A stretch of 64,000 nucleotides of DNA from Thraustochytrium sp. TN22 (taxonomy: Eukaryota > Sar > Bigyra > Thraustochytrida > Thraustochytriidae): contig JABLUY010000012.1 in NCBI GenBank assembly GCA_013306675.1, positions 186,001 through 250,000 of the forward strand, in the 5' to 3' direction. The notes below the pieces were generated by a model that did not search any database, had not been told where the DNA came from, and was given only the letters and a program-made list of their open reading frames with translations. Position 1 is the first letter of the stretch. Each line of letters starts with the position of its first letter. The position numbers and the translations under genes were made by a program. Below are positions 1-8,741 of the stretch, piece by piece.

Positions 1-264
1 CCGGGCTCATTCGGTCATCGGTGCAAGTTTGGAGCTCACTGCAGCTTTTAAAAGATATCCCAATCTCATCGCCCTAGACGGAGTTTAATCAGGATAGCCA
101 TATTATCCCTAGTAAATCGGCTCTCCTGCTTGCGCTCGACTGACCTGTTGCTATCATGATTCTAATCATTTTTGGAACTTTCAACTACTGGGTTTGTATG
201 GAGGCGTAAAGTGTTGGTCACTTCCGACTGGCCTGTGCGGATGCTGAGGCCAACTTGGGCTGCA
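1..264. other. Non-coding left edge and 3' side of the transposon
   Basis: No gene is recognisable here. The stretch is visibly more AT-rich than the rest of the window and lies 3' of the minus-strand transposase. It contains one arm (55-65) of a short inverted repeat whose partner is at 4179-4189. No RNA gene was recognised. Confidence 0.5.
55..65 (+). repeat. Left arm of an 11-bp inverted repeat flanking the transposon
   Basis: ATATCCCAATC reads here, and its exact reverse complement is at 4179-4189. The match does not extend outward, and no clear target duplication flanks it. It could be a short terminal or subterminal repeat, or a chance match. Confidence 0.35.
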
Positions 265-1257
265 TCAAGGGCACGATGGACTCGTGCTGAGGCTGCTGCG
301 AGAGGATGTTGAACTATGGCTTGATGGGGTGTCGGTGTAGCTGGCTTGGGCTACGTGGTCGTTCATGCTCTGCGCTGTAGGGGTACCGGACGAGGCACTG
401 GCGCTGCTCGAATCGACATGATCGAGGCAAATGGGCGAAGGTGTTCCGCTGACGTTTGTCTTGCGCTTCTTGAAGCCTTCGTGAGGCTCGACGCGCACGC
501 GCGTGTGCCACTTGGAAAAGCAGGTTGTGCGTTCATTCTTTCTCATGAACACGTGCAGAGGCACACCGCAGATGGTGCAACGACGGTGCGTTTGCTTGCC
601 GCAGATGACGCAGAGCCGCTTGGCGGGAATCCTCTTGTTGTTGGCGTTGAAGGATGCTTTTCCCGCTGCCTCTGAGTCATGTTGTAGTGCGGCATCGAGG
701 CGGATGTCGCGGGCTTGGCCGTGGTTGAAGAACTTCTGCAACTCGGGGGTTCGCTTGCGCTTACCGGCGGTCACGAGGTCCCTCGCCGCTTCCCTGGTGA
801 GCCCAGTGGGCTTGGGCATGCTTGGCTGCATGTTGAACTCCACCTGCGCCGTATCGAGCTGCCTGCTCCTGTAGACGTGACGGACCATGTCGACAGTGAG
901 GCGGAACGAGACAGTGCTGAGCGCTTCAGAGCGGTTCACCTTGTCGCGGAGGGCCTTTAGCCCGTCGCTGTCTTCGAGGTTGCTCTTCCTCGCAGCCTGT
1001 AAGTAGCGGTAGACCACGATGGCGTTGACAACGAGCTGCTTGTACGTGCGCAACGCGATGTTCTGGTCGCAGCTCAGATTCATGCACTGCGTGTTGGTGA
1101 TCTGCTCCACGTACTGTGTGCTTCCGTCGACGCCGCCCTTTGCGACGTTGTATAGCTCCTGCGGTAAGCACTTGATGACATGCACGGGCCGCATGGGCCC
1201 CTTCAGAGCGACAAGCTTGCGCAAGGCGCGCCACAGCCGGAAGAGCGAGCTCAGCAC
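265..1257 (-). pseudogene. piggyBac-type transposase, C-terminal part with the third aspartate and Cys/His-rich domain
   Basis: The block reads from a non-ATG position because it continues an interrupted gene. YNVAKGGVDGSTQY (about 1117-1155) matches the piggyBac GGVD-x-x-D/S-Q segment that carries the third catalytic aspartate. It is followed by a helix-rich stretch with YKQLVVNAIVVYRYLQ, corresponding to the family's membrane-like buried helix. The C-terminus carries CVICGKQTHRRC, CTICGVPLHVF and CFSKWH, the zinc-binding cysteine-rich domain piggyBac uses to bind its transposon ends. It ends in a Ser/Thr-rich tail. This block shows that the YqaJ domain is flanked by transposase on both sides, not merely adjacent to it. 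Confidence 0.65.
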
Positions 1258-1891
1258 CGCCCCCTCCTCCTCGCCGAAGATGGCAGGTGGCTTGGGCGGC
1301 GCACCCGCTGTCGATGCTCTGGTGCGCCCATGTCGTGAGCTTGTCCGCCCACGGTTTCAGAGCGCGCTCCATGGCGAGCCGGGCGTCCGGAGGCACTTCA
1401 ACGAGGCAGGCGTACAAACACGAACTCGTGCTGGCAGCAACGTAGAGCACGTGATCGATTTGGAGGACCACAGCTTGGTGCAAGACTTGCGCGCGGTGCT
1501 CGGCAGGTATGGCCTTCCACCAAGTCTCGTCCCCAACAATGGACGTGAAGTAGTTCTTGTTCATCTGATTGCTCAGGATACGTGCGTCTAACGCGACTCC
1601 AGGCGCGACGCGCGTCTTGATCTCGACGCTGCATAGTACTGACGATGCGTCGCACTCCGCGCCTGGAAGCCGGACGCGAGCGACTCCATCCGGCGAGACT
1701 GCGAGCCCCGGAACGGTCTTGTGCTGAATGAGGCCGACCTCGAACATGCACTCGCACCACGCCTGCTTACGTATGCTTGAGGCCACGGACGCCTCGTTCA
1801 TAGACCCGGTCCTCTTGTGCTTGTTCGATACGCACCGGGTGAAGTCCCAGGAGCGGGAGATGATACGAGCCATCTCCTCGTCCGACATCAT
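1250..1891 (-). pseudogene. YqaJ/lambda-exonuclease-type nuclease domain inside the transposase gene
   Basis: The block shows the hallmarks of the YqaJ branch of PD-(D/E)XK nucleases. There is an N-terminal asparagine-glutamate helix (MNEASVASSI), then GLIQHK...GLAVSPDG with the metal-binding Asp (about 1688-1690), then VEIK with the Glu-x-Lys pair (about 1612-1631). Downstream is QVLHQAVVLQ, resembling the conserved glutamine helix of the family. Such domains in phage and large DNA viruses are 5'-3' resection nucleases that work with strand-annealing proteins. Here the block is in the same frame as the transposase N-terminal part, separated by one stop and 18 codons. It is followed within 100 bp by the transposase C-terminal part. 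Positions are approximate at the 3' side because the frame changes between about 1257 and 1330. Confidence 0.7.
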
Positions 1892-1945
1892 CTCGTCCTC
1901 GTTGTCCGTGTGCGCCTTCCCTCTTCTGCGCAGCAGTTGACGGTC

Positions 1946-3730
1946 CTAAGTACATTGGAACGAGATCTTATCGCTAGCAGTTTCAGTGATGCAAAAGAAC
2001 CGCAGAACGAAACAGTCGGTGCAGCGCTGAGAGCACGTGAGCGGCTTGCACTTGTCCATGAGCTCTAGCGCGATGCTCTTACGTGTCCCGGTGTTATTCT
2101 TGCTGCCTGGCAGGAACAGCGGCTCCTCGCCGGAGATTGACCGTGGCACCAGCACCAGCGTGCTGCGCATGCGCTCCGCGTGGCCGGTTCCGCACTCCAC
2201 GAAGCGGATGAGGCGAGCTTCGCGCGACGTGGCAGACTGGAAGTCGACAAAGGCGAAGGCATGGATGTCCTTCTGGTTGGAGGCTCCGCCACGGCTGAGC
2301 TGCACTGTTGAGCGCATCGTGAAGATTTCGCGACCTTGGCGCCCTCCGTCTGGCACCACATTCGGCCGGGTCGCGGCCGACGCACCAGCATCAATCTCTT
2401 TCTGCTTGAGCTCACTCTCCCCCCGCATCGGGTGGTCGATCTTGCCTACCATGCAGAAACTGCAGTTGTTGGAGGCGAGGGTCTCCCAGAGCAGCTTCTT
2501 CGAGTAGCCACGATCGGCGGCCACTAGGCAGCCCATGTCCTTCCCGAGGCGGACCTCAACATCCTTCAGCAGCGCAACCACCGCGTGTTGCTGGCTCCAC
2601 TCTTCACGCCGCTGGTGGCGGATGGCGTACACGACGCGAAGGAGCGAGTCCGCGATGTTGTCGTTCTTGATGCCGTCCTTACCGGCCTTGCGGTTGCTGA
2701 TGCTCCTCACCTGCACATCTCCTGCGCGCGAGCCAACGAGCTCGTCGTCAATGACCAGCGTGGAATGTGGGCTCATGACCATGTTTCGAGTGGCCTTGAA
2801 GGCAGTGACTTCCATGTGCTCCCAGTACTTGACCATGTCAGACGTGTCCGTCCATGTCGTCGAGGTCGACACGCCCATGTTCGGATCGACCATCGTGATG
2901 CACCGCTGAATGCGGTTGAACATCTCGATGCCGAGGAGTTGAACGTTCGGGCCAATCACACGGCGGAGAGGTGTAATGGCCATCTCGAAGCACAACTCCT
3001 TTGAGAGATTGAGCACCTGCAAGAAGTTGTACATGGCGAGGAACAGCCAAAAGTCCTGCTCTGTAAGCGTGGCCTTGAAGAGCGTGAGCATCTTTCTATG
3101 AGCGTGCTTGAAGAGCTCGTGAACGAAGTCTTCAGCCAGGAGGTGGAAGACATCGAAGACACCTATCTCGTCGGGATCGCGGCCGAGGTTGCTCAGCGTT
3201 GTTTCCACGCGATCCTTCATGTACTTGACATGAGCCTTGGCACGCTGGTCGAAGAGCATTGACCTCGCATCTTCCTGCCACATGAGCTCATACTCGTCCG
3301 GGCAGGGGAGCAGCTCCCAGTCACCTGACACCTCCGCATCGGTGACCTTGACTGCCGCAGCCTTCGCGGAGGCCTTGCTGCGGCCTGGCTTCCTGGAGTC
3401 GGCCGCGTTGAAAAGCGGGCATGCCCTGGAGCTCGTACGTTTGTGGCTGGTCGATCCGCATTTGCACCGCGTCTCAGCCTTGCGACCCTTCGTTGCCTTT
3501 CGAGTCGCGCTTGAGCCGGGCAAGCCACGCTCGGTCGGTTCGTCGACCAACGCAAGTATGTCTTCGAAGTCTTGCTGCGCAGCGGCCTCAGCACGAGCAT
3601 CCTCGTCGCCAAGCTCCTCTCCTTCTTCGTCTTCGTCCCCTGTGTCCCGCTTGTCCAGGGGCACGAACTCGCTGTCGCTGTCGCTGTCGCTGTCGTCCTC
3701 CACGCGGTGGTTAGGCCTCGCCGATGCCAT
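1946..3730 (-). pseudogene. piggyBac-type transposase, N-terminal part with the first two catalytic aspartates
   Basis: The first plausible ATG is at 3730 (MASARP). The reading frame is open for another 160 bases upstream, but there the codons look non-coding. An acidic N-terminus (Asp/Ser run) is followed by a small Cys/His knuckle (CKCG...H...C) and then the RNase H-like transposase core. The first catalytic region reads IDDELVGSRA (about 2741-2758), followed by SNRKAGKDGIK. This matches the piggyBac pattern of a DE pair, an R-x-x-x-x-N-K stretch and GIK. The second catalytic region reads AADRGYSKK (about 2497-2523), matching the piggyBac D-N-x-x-T-S site position. The block ends at a stop at 1946. 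The frame then stays open on the far side into the YqaJ block. Catalytic assignments rest on family pattern, not on an alignment program. Confidence 0.7.
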
Positions 3731-4178
3731 GATGTCGCAGTGCGGGCCCGACTCCACGTCCAAGCGCTGCGGCAGGGTCGTACGAGCTGAGAGCAGGCAC
3801 AAGGCACCCGCCAGGGCCGCCTGCAGCCGCGCGCCGCAGCGCCTGCGGCTCCAGCGCGCTCCGCGACGAAGTCGCGCGCGAGCTCCCCCCAAAGCCGCTC
3901 TGGGCGAACTGCCGAGCTCATCTCATCCTAACCACCACGCCTTCGGCCAAAATGAATAGGGGGCAGGAGCCTTGGGTCGCTTCGAGTGGGCCTCTTCAAG
4001 CTCGGCCCCATCGCTGCGTTTTTGATCGAATGCGGAACTAACTTCGCCAGACTCTAGGCCACTTTTTTCGAGCAAATCGGGAGTAAAGTACCCTCTTAAT
4101 ACGCTTTAGTGCCCCCTGCGCCGGGCGTCGCCGAGGGACCCCCGCGTTGTAGGCGGATACGAGTAAGCATAGAGCTGT

Positions 4179-4189
4179 GATTGGGATAT
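4179..4189 (-). repeat. Right arm of an 11-bp inverted repeat flanking the transposon
   Basis: GATTGGGATAT reads here, the exact reverse complement of 55-65. It lies on the 5' side of the transposase gene and 71 bp from the stop of the neighbouring CRAL-TRIO gene. Confidence 0.35.
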
Positions 4190-4260
4190 TGGTCAGGGCC
4201 CGGCGAGGAGGTGAAAAGGTACAGGTGCCGGGGTTTGTGTACGAAAGGGTGCGGCGGTCG

Positions 4261-5556
4261 TCAGGCGTCGAGGACCTCACCGAGGATCGGGACGTCGACG
4301 CCGTGGACCGGGTAGGGCTCGAGGCGCGTACCGCCGTGACCTTCCATGAGGTCGTCTGGGTGCACGATGTCAGCCATGGTCTCGTTCTTGCGGACAAAGA
4401 CGATACGGCGCTTGAAGTCCTTGGAGAGGATGAAGCGGACCGCGTTCCAGGCGATGGTGGTCATGGCCGGGTAGTTGAGGAGGTAGATGTTGCGCACGAG
4501 CGTGGGGTAGCCGTTCTGCAGGACGTCAATGACAGTCTTGAGCACCTCCATGGAGGCGCGGTTGGCCTGTTCGCGATAGGAGAACTCGCCGCAGTCGAAG
4601 AGGATGATGTTCTCGTGGACGCCGGGCGGCAGCTCGCGGATGGTCTGCTCGAAAAAGAAGGCGCAAAGGTCGACGAAGGAACGCAAGCCGTCGCCAGCGA
4701 ACATCTTCGAGTCGAGCTTGCCGAGGTCGATGAAAATGACGGGCAGGCCGTCGCGCGTCTCGGCAGCGCGGCGCACGATCCCGGTCTGCAGAGCGGGCAG
4801 GACGTCGCGCGAGGACAGCGAGGCCGGGCGCACCTCGTCGCGCCAGGCGAGGTGCTTGGTGAGCGCGTCAGCCGCGCGGCGCACGTTGAAGTCCTTGGAG
4901 ATGAGGAAACGCATGTACGTGGCGTCGTTGAGGCGGAAGCAGCCCTGCTTCTCGTCGATCTCCGAACACGACATGCCGGCGAAGCGCTCGCGCATGGCCG
5001 CGAGCGCCAAAATTTGCTTGGGCGTCATCTCACCCACCACGTCCACCATAAAGGCGGCGTCGGCCTCGTTCATATCGTCCACCGCCGGCGCCGCCACGTT
5101 CCCCTCGTCCAGCGCCAGGCCTCCCGCCGCCCGCCGCCGCGACGAGAGCCGCCGCGACACGCGCGCTAGCCGGCTACTGCGCCTGCGCACCTGCTCGCGT
5201 TCCTCGTCCGAGGACTCGCCATCGCTGAAGCACGAGGGCTGCTCCAGGATGCTCTCCACGGGCGCCAGAAAGCCGCCGGCCTCCGCCTCGGTGTCCGGCT
5301 CGGCCTCGTCCAGGTCTTCCTCCTCCCTGCGCTCCTGCTGCTGCTGCCGCCGCGACCGCCTGCGGCTCGCCCTCCGGCTCCCGCTGCCGCTTCGCGCGCT
5401 CCGCGCGGCCGCCGTGGCCGCCGCTGCCTCCGCGTCTGCCTCCGCGTCTGCCTCTGCTCCGCGCAGCCTCAGCGACAGGCTCCACAGGTCCAGCGCCTCC
5501 ACGTCCACGCCGTACTGCCTCGCCACGGCCACGACCTGCTTCCACACGCCCTCCAT
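4261..5556 (-). CDS. CRAL-TRIO (Sec14-like) domain protein
   Basis: The protein is 431 aa. The chosen ATG at 5556 (MEGVWKQ) has a GGCGCC context. The frame is open further upstream, but only from a GTG. The N-terminal half is Arg/Glu/Ala-rich and probably disordered. The C-terminal half has the CRAL-TRIO N-terminal helices (RFLISKDFNVRRAADAL, then LAWRDE) and the lipid-binding fold, visible as GLPVIFIDLGKLD, IILFDCGEF, YPTLVRNIYLLNYP, WNAVRFILS and GHGG. These are the usual Sec14 landmarks. Sec14-type proteins carry or present phosphatidylinositol and other hydrophobic ligands at membranes. The ligand here cannot be told. The gene is followed after 71 bp by the transposon. Confidence 0.85.
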   Translation of the reverse strand: MEGVWKQVVAVARQYGVDVEALDLWSLSLRLRGAEADAEADAEAAAATAAARSARSGSGSRRASRRRSRRQQQQERREEEDLDEAEPDTEAEAGGFLAPVESILEQPSCFSDGESSDEEREQVRRRSSRLARVSRRLSSRRRAAGGLALDEGNVAAPAVDDMNEADAAFMVDVVGEMTPKQILALAAMRERFAGMSCSEIDEKQGCFRLNDATYMRFLISKDFNVRRAADALTKHLAWRDEVRPASLSSRDVLPALQTGIVRRAAETRDGLPVIFIDLGKLDSKMFAGDGLRSFVDLCAFFFEQTIRELPPGVHENIILFDCGEFSYREQANRASMEVLKTVIDVLQNGYPTLVRNIYLLNYPAMTTIAWNAVRFILSKDFKRRIVFVRKNETMADIVHPDDLMEGHGGTRLEPYPVHGVDVPILGEVLDA

Positions 5557-5734
5557 GGCGCCGTTCGCCGCTGCCTCTCGTTCGCTCCTTTCAGCTCCCT
5601 TTCCCTCTGCCTTCCGGTCGCCCCCGCGCTGCACCCGCGCGCCTTCCTCCCTCTCCAGGTCCTCCTCGGGCAGGTACGAGCTGGCGTACCGCGCCTCCTG
5701 CCGCGCCGGCTGCCCGCCTCGGCCCTCGGCGTCG

Positions 5735-5815
5735 CCTGGCCTCGCGCCTCGCGCCTCGCGCCTCGCGCCTCGCGCCTCGCGCCGCCGCCCTCGCCTCGCG
5801 CCTCGCGCCTTGCGC
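5735..5815. repeat. GCGCCTC-type simple repeat
   Basis: Tandem copies of roughly CGCGCCT run through this leader region. A similar but shorter run (about 8742-8780) lies immediately upstream of the next gene's ATG at 8741. Confidence 0.6.
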
Positions 5816-6072
5816 CCGCGCCCGCGCCCGCGCGCCGCGCCGTTGCCAGTTTGCTCGCGCGCGCCGCCGCCGCCGCCGCGCCAACCTGCACGCGCGGGAG
5901 GCGGTCGCGGCGCCGCTGCAGCGAGCTGAGCCAGGCTGCGCGCGCTGACCAGGCGGCGCGCGCTCGCTCGCGGCGCGCTCGCCCGCTCGCGGCGCCCGCC
6001 CGCCGCCGCCTGGCCGCGCCTCTCGCGAGCGCAGCGCCTCGGGCTCCGCGCGCTGCGCCGCCGCTGCGCGGC

Positions 6073-6108
6073 CTGGGCTGGGCTGGGCTGGGCTGGGCTG
6101 GGCTGGGC
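6073..6108. repeat. CTGGG pentanucleotide tandem repeat
   Basis: Seven perfect CTGGG units in a row. The G-runs could form quadruplex structure on the plus strand. No function is shown. Confidence 0.8.
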
Positions 6109-6464
6109 GCGGCGCGGCGCGGCACGTGCAGCAGCGCGGCGGGGTCACGGTGAGCGCTGCCGGGGAGGAGGAGAGGAGGTGCACCGCTGCGCTGCACCGT
6201 GTCGGCGGCGTCACGTGCGAGGCCGTGCGAGTCAAACTCGCGCGGCTCGGTGGAGTCGCTGGACGCTGGAGTCGCCGGACCCGGACCCGGACCCGGACTC
6301 GGACGTCGGGCAGCAGCAGAGAGGGGTCTGGGGCGCGGACTGGCAAGCTGGAGGCTCGTGCAGCGCAGCAGCACGGCCAAGCCTTGAGCACGGGCCCGCG
6401 TCGACGTGGCCGCCGTTGGTTCAAGTTGAGGCCTGGTTGCTGGTAGTTACTTTACGTTACGAAG

Positions 6465-8741
6465 TTAGTGGCGCTTGGAAGCGATGTGCAGCTGCTTGTA
6501 GGCCGAGCGCGGCGCCAGCGGCGAGGAGGTGGACGAGGAGGACGAGGAGGAGGACGAGGTGGAGGAGGTGGAGGTGGACGCCGTGATGATCCCGTCCATG
6601 GTGGTGCCGGCCGCGGCGGCCGACGTGGGGGCGGGCGGAGGCACGCCCGAGTCGAGCCGGAGCGGCACGGGCGACGCGTCCCAGCTGGTGCTGGCGGAGG
6701 ACGCGGCGGGCGCCGGCGTGGCGCGCTTGGCCGGGGCCGGCGAGGCGAGGCTCGCAAAGGGCCGTGGGCGCAACCTGCTGCCGGGCGCCACCGGCGGCGC
6801 CGCCGGGGTCACGGAGGAGGCGGCCATGGGCATGGCCAGGCGCGCGCGGCGCGGCCTGGACGCGTACGAGGGTGTCGAGGTGGCCACCCTGCGCGCCGCG
6901 GTCGCGGTCGCGGCTCCCGGCTGGCGCGCGAAATAGCCCTGTGCGGGCGTCGGCGCCGGCGCCGGCGCCGGCGCGGCGGGCGCTGGCGCCGGTCCCGGCG
7001 CTGGCGCCGGCGCCGGCGAGGGCGCGAAGACCGCCGGCGAGGGCGCGGCGCTCGCGGCCAGCGCGGGCCTCCCGGCATGGGCGGGCAGGAAGCCAGCCTC
7101 GTCGTCCTCGGCGGCGAGGGCCGCAGCCGCGGCCCTGGCGGCCGCGGCCGCCTCGGCGTGCGTCGGGAGGTCGCCCAAGGCCTGCATGGCCTCGGGTTCG
7201 AGGCCGTGCGGCGTCGCAGAGGAGGCCTGCGTGCGGACGAGAAGGGCGCGCACGCCGACGTGCTCCTCGTCGTCGTCGCTGCTGCCGGCGCGGCCGTTGC
7301 GTGCGAGGTCGGCGTCGTGCGCCTCCTTGGCGAGCGCCGATTGGTTGTGCGCGATGCGCAAGGCTACGAGGAAGTCATAGGCGAAGCGCGAGGCGGCGGG
7401 CGAGGCGGCCTTGGCGGCCTTGCGGTCGAGGAAGGCGCGCACGACGGCAAGCTCGTCGTGCCGAAAGGGCGTCTTGAGCAGCAGCTCAGAGAGCAGCGCG
7501 CGCGCCGCAGGCTCGTCCTCGGGAACGGCGTCAACGTAGATCTTGGACCAGAGGCGGTCGAGCACCTGCTCGAGCGCGCCGGGCAGCACGGGCGGCTGGC
7601 GCAGGAGCACGAGCAGCTGCAGCCACTGCTGGCGCCAGACGCCGGCCGGGTCATCCCACTCGATGTCGTCCATGAGCACCATCAGCACGACGACGCGCTT
7701 TGGGTGCTCGACGGGCCAGAGGCGCTCGCTGGCCGTCTTGAAGAAGCGCAGCGCCTCCTTGTCGATGCGGCGCTCGCGCAGCGCCTCGAGCACGAAGAAG
7801 CCGTCCGGGAGCGCGTCGACGGACTGCTGCGGCGCGAGGCGCGCCCACAGCTCGCGCAGGCGCAGCGGCGCCAGCATGGTGACCACCTGCTCGGCGGCCT
7901 GTTCGACCTCCTCGTTGGCCATGACGGTGTCGTCGTCCTCGTCGCCGCCAGCGCCGCCGGCGCTGGCGTTGCCGCCGACGCGCGAGGCCGTCTCGGTGCC
8001 GGGGATCTCGTGCAGGAGCGCTAGGCCGGCCGTGGCACGCGCGAGCGGCCGCGCGAGCTGCGCCACCGCGGCGAAGGCGGCCGCGCGATCCGCGAAGCGG
8101 TCGCCCATCTCCGCGAAGCTGTAGTGCTGCTCGGCCTGCTCGGCGCGCAGCACGCAAAACAGCACCGCGCTGCCGAGCAGGTCCGTGGCGGCCGGCGACT
8201 GCACGCGGCGCACGTCCTCGGCGCGCCGCAGGCTGCGTTCGTGGCCGCCCAGCGCGGCCGCGGCCAGCACCGAGAAGCTGCGGCAGCCGGCCAGCGCGCG
8301 CTCCGCGCTGGCCAGGTCCGCGTCCGGCGCCACGGCCGCCACGGCCTCTGCGAGCGCCAGCTGCCGCCGCAGCACGTCCAGCGGCGCCAGCACCTCCCGC
8401 CGCGTGCGCTCCACGCCGGCGAGCAGCACGCCCACGCGCTCCCCGTCGCGCCGCGGGTCCTGCTCCTCCTTGTCCAGCTCCTCGCGCTGCAGCAGCAGCA
8501 TGTCGGCGGCCACGCACCGCGCCACGCGCGCGCGCCACGCCAGCTCGCGCCACGCGCCGCCCTCGCGCCCGCTCACGCACCGCGCCGTCGCGCTGCGCAG
8601 CTCCTCCACCTCGTCGTCGAGCCACGCCAGCGCGCCGCGCTCCGCCCACGGCCCGTGCCGCGCATGCGGCGGCGCCGGCCCCACCTCTGCGCGCAGCAGC
8701 GCCTCCGCGCGCGCCCACGGGCCCTCCGTCGCCGCCGCCAT
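6465..8741 (-). CDS. Hypothetical 758-aa helical protein with disordered Pro/Ala/Ser tail
   Basis: ATG at 8741 (MAAATEGPW). The frame is open further upstream but has no better ATG. Residues 1 to about 500 look mostly alpha-helical, with recurrent Leu/Ala-rich amphipathic stretches, for example around LWPVEHPKRVVVLMVLMDD and WLQLLVLL. This is consistent with a helical-repeat scaffold. The remainder is low complexity: an Ala-rich helix, a long Pro-Ala alternation (plus-strand 6950-7020) and a serine run close to the C-terminus. No transmembrane span, signal peptide or catalytic motif was seen. Helical scaffold plus disordered tail resembles ELYS-like nuclear pore proteins, but that is only a loose likeness and no function is assigned. 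Confidence 0.7.
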   Translation of the reverse strand: MAAATEGPWARAEALLRAEVGPAPPHARHGPWAERGALAWLDDEVEELRSATARCVSGREGGAWRELAWRARVARCVAADMLLLQREELDKEEQDPRRDGERVGVLLAGVERTRREVLAPLDVLRRQLALAEAVAAVAPDADLASAERALAGCRSFSVLAAAALGGHERSLRRAEDVRRVQSPAATDLLGSAVLFCVLRAEQAEQHYSFAEMGDRFADRAAAFAAVAQLARPLARATAGLALLHEIPGTETASRVGGNASAGGAGGDEDDDTVMANEEVEQAAEQVVTMLAPLRLRELWARLAPQQSVDALPDGFFVLEALRERRIDKEALRFFKTASERLWPVEHPKRVVVLMVLMDDIEWDDPAGVWRQQWLQLLVLLRQPPVLPGALEQVLDRLWSKIYVDAVPEDEPAARALLSELLLKTPFRHDELAVVRAFLDRKAAKAASPAASRFAYDFLVALRIAHNQSALAKEAHDADLARNGRAGSSDDDEEHVGVRALLVRTQASSATPHGLEPEAMQALGDLPTHAEAAAAARAAAAALAAEDDEAGFLPAHAGRPALAASAAPSPAVFAPSPAPAPAPGPAPAPAAPAPAPAPTPAQGYFARQPGAATATAARRVATSTPSYASRPRRARLAMPMAASSVTPAAPPVAPGSRLRPRPFASLASPAPAKRATPAPAASSASTSWDASPVPLRLDSGVPPPAPTSAAAAGTTMDGIITASTSTSSTSSSSSSSSSTSSPLAPRSAYKQLHIASKRH

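Larger units (their letters stand above)
55..4189 (-). mobile_element. piggyBac-superfamily DNA transposon, decayed, carrying an internal YqaJ-type nuclease domain
   Basis: Minus-strand coding blocks at 3730-1946, 1891-about 1250 and 1257-265 together show the three piggyBac catalytic regions and a Cys/His-rich C-terminus. A YqaJ-family nuclease domain lies between catalytic regions two and three. An 11-bp inverted repeat (55-65 and 4179-4189) brackets the coding blocks and is a candidate for the element ends. The piggyBac TTAA target duplication is not clearly visible at those points, so the outer limits are uncertain. The first two blocks share a frame and are separated by one stop near 1946. 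The third block is in another frame. The element therefore looks inactive, with at least two breaks. It sits about 70 bp beyond the 3' end of the CRAL-TRIO gene. Confidence 0.65.
5557..6464. other. GC-rich intergenic region with simple repeats
   Basis: About 900 bp lie between the CRAL-TRIO start and the stop of the next minus-strand gene. The region holds a GCGCCTC-type array (about 5735-5815), a GGGCT pentamer run (about 6073-6108) and short CCCGGA repeats near 6285. Open frames here are Pro/Ala/Arg low complexity without motifs. It presumably includes the 5' leader and promoter of the CRAL-TRIO gene. Confidence 0.5.

Noticed and set aside
84-87. TTAA near the left end and another near 4095 as piggyBac target sites
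   Set aside because: The adjoining sequences are not inverted repeats of each other, so these TTAA sites were not taken as element ends.
1-250. Possible rRNA or snRNA fragment at the left edge
   Set aside because: No stretch matched the conserved rRNA or spliceosomal RNA cores I know. It was left as non-coding.
5469-6424. Two 280-300 codon minus-strand frames upstream of the CRAL-TRIO start
   Set aside because: They consist of Pro/Ala/Arg low complexity generated by simple repeats, with no motif.
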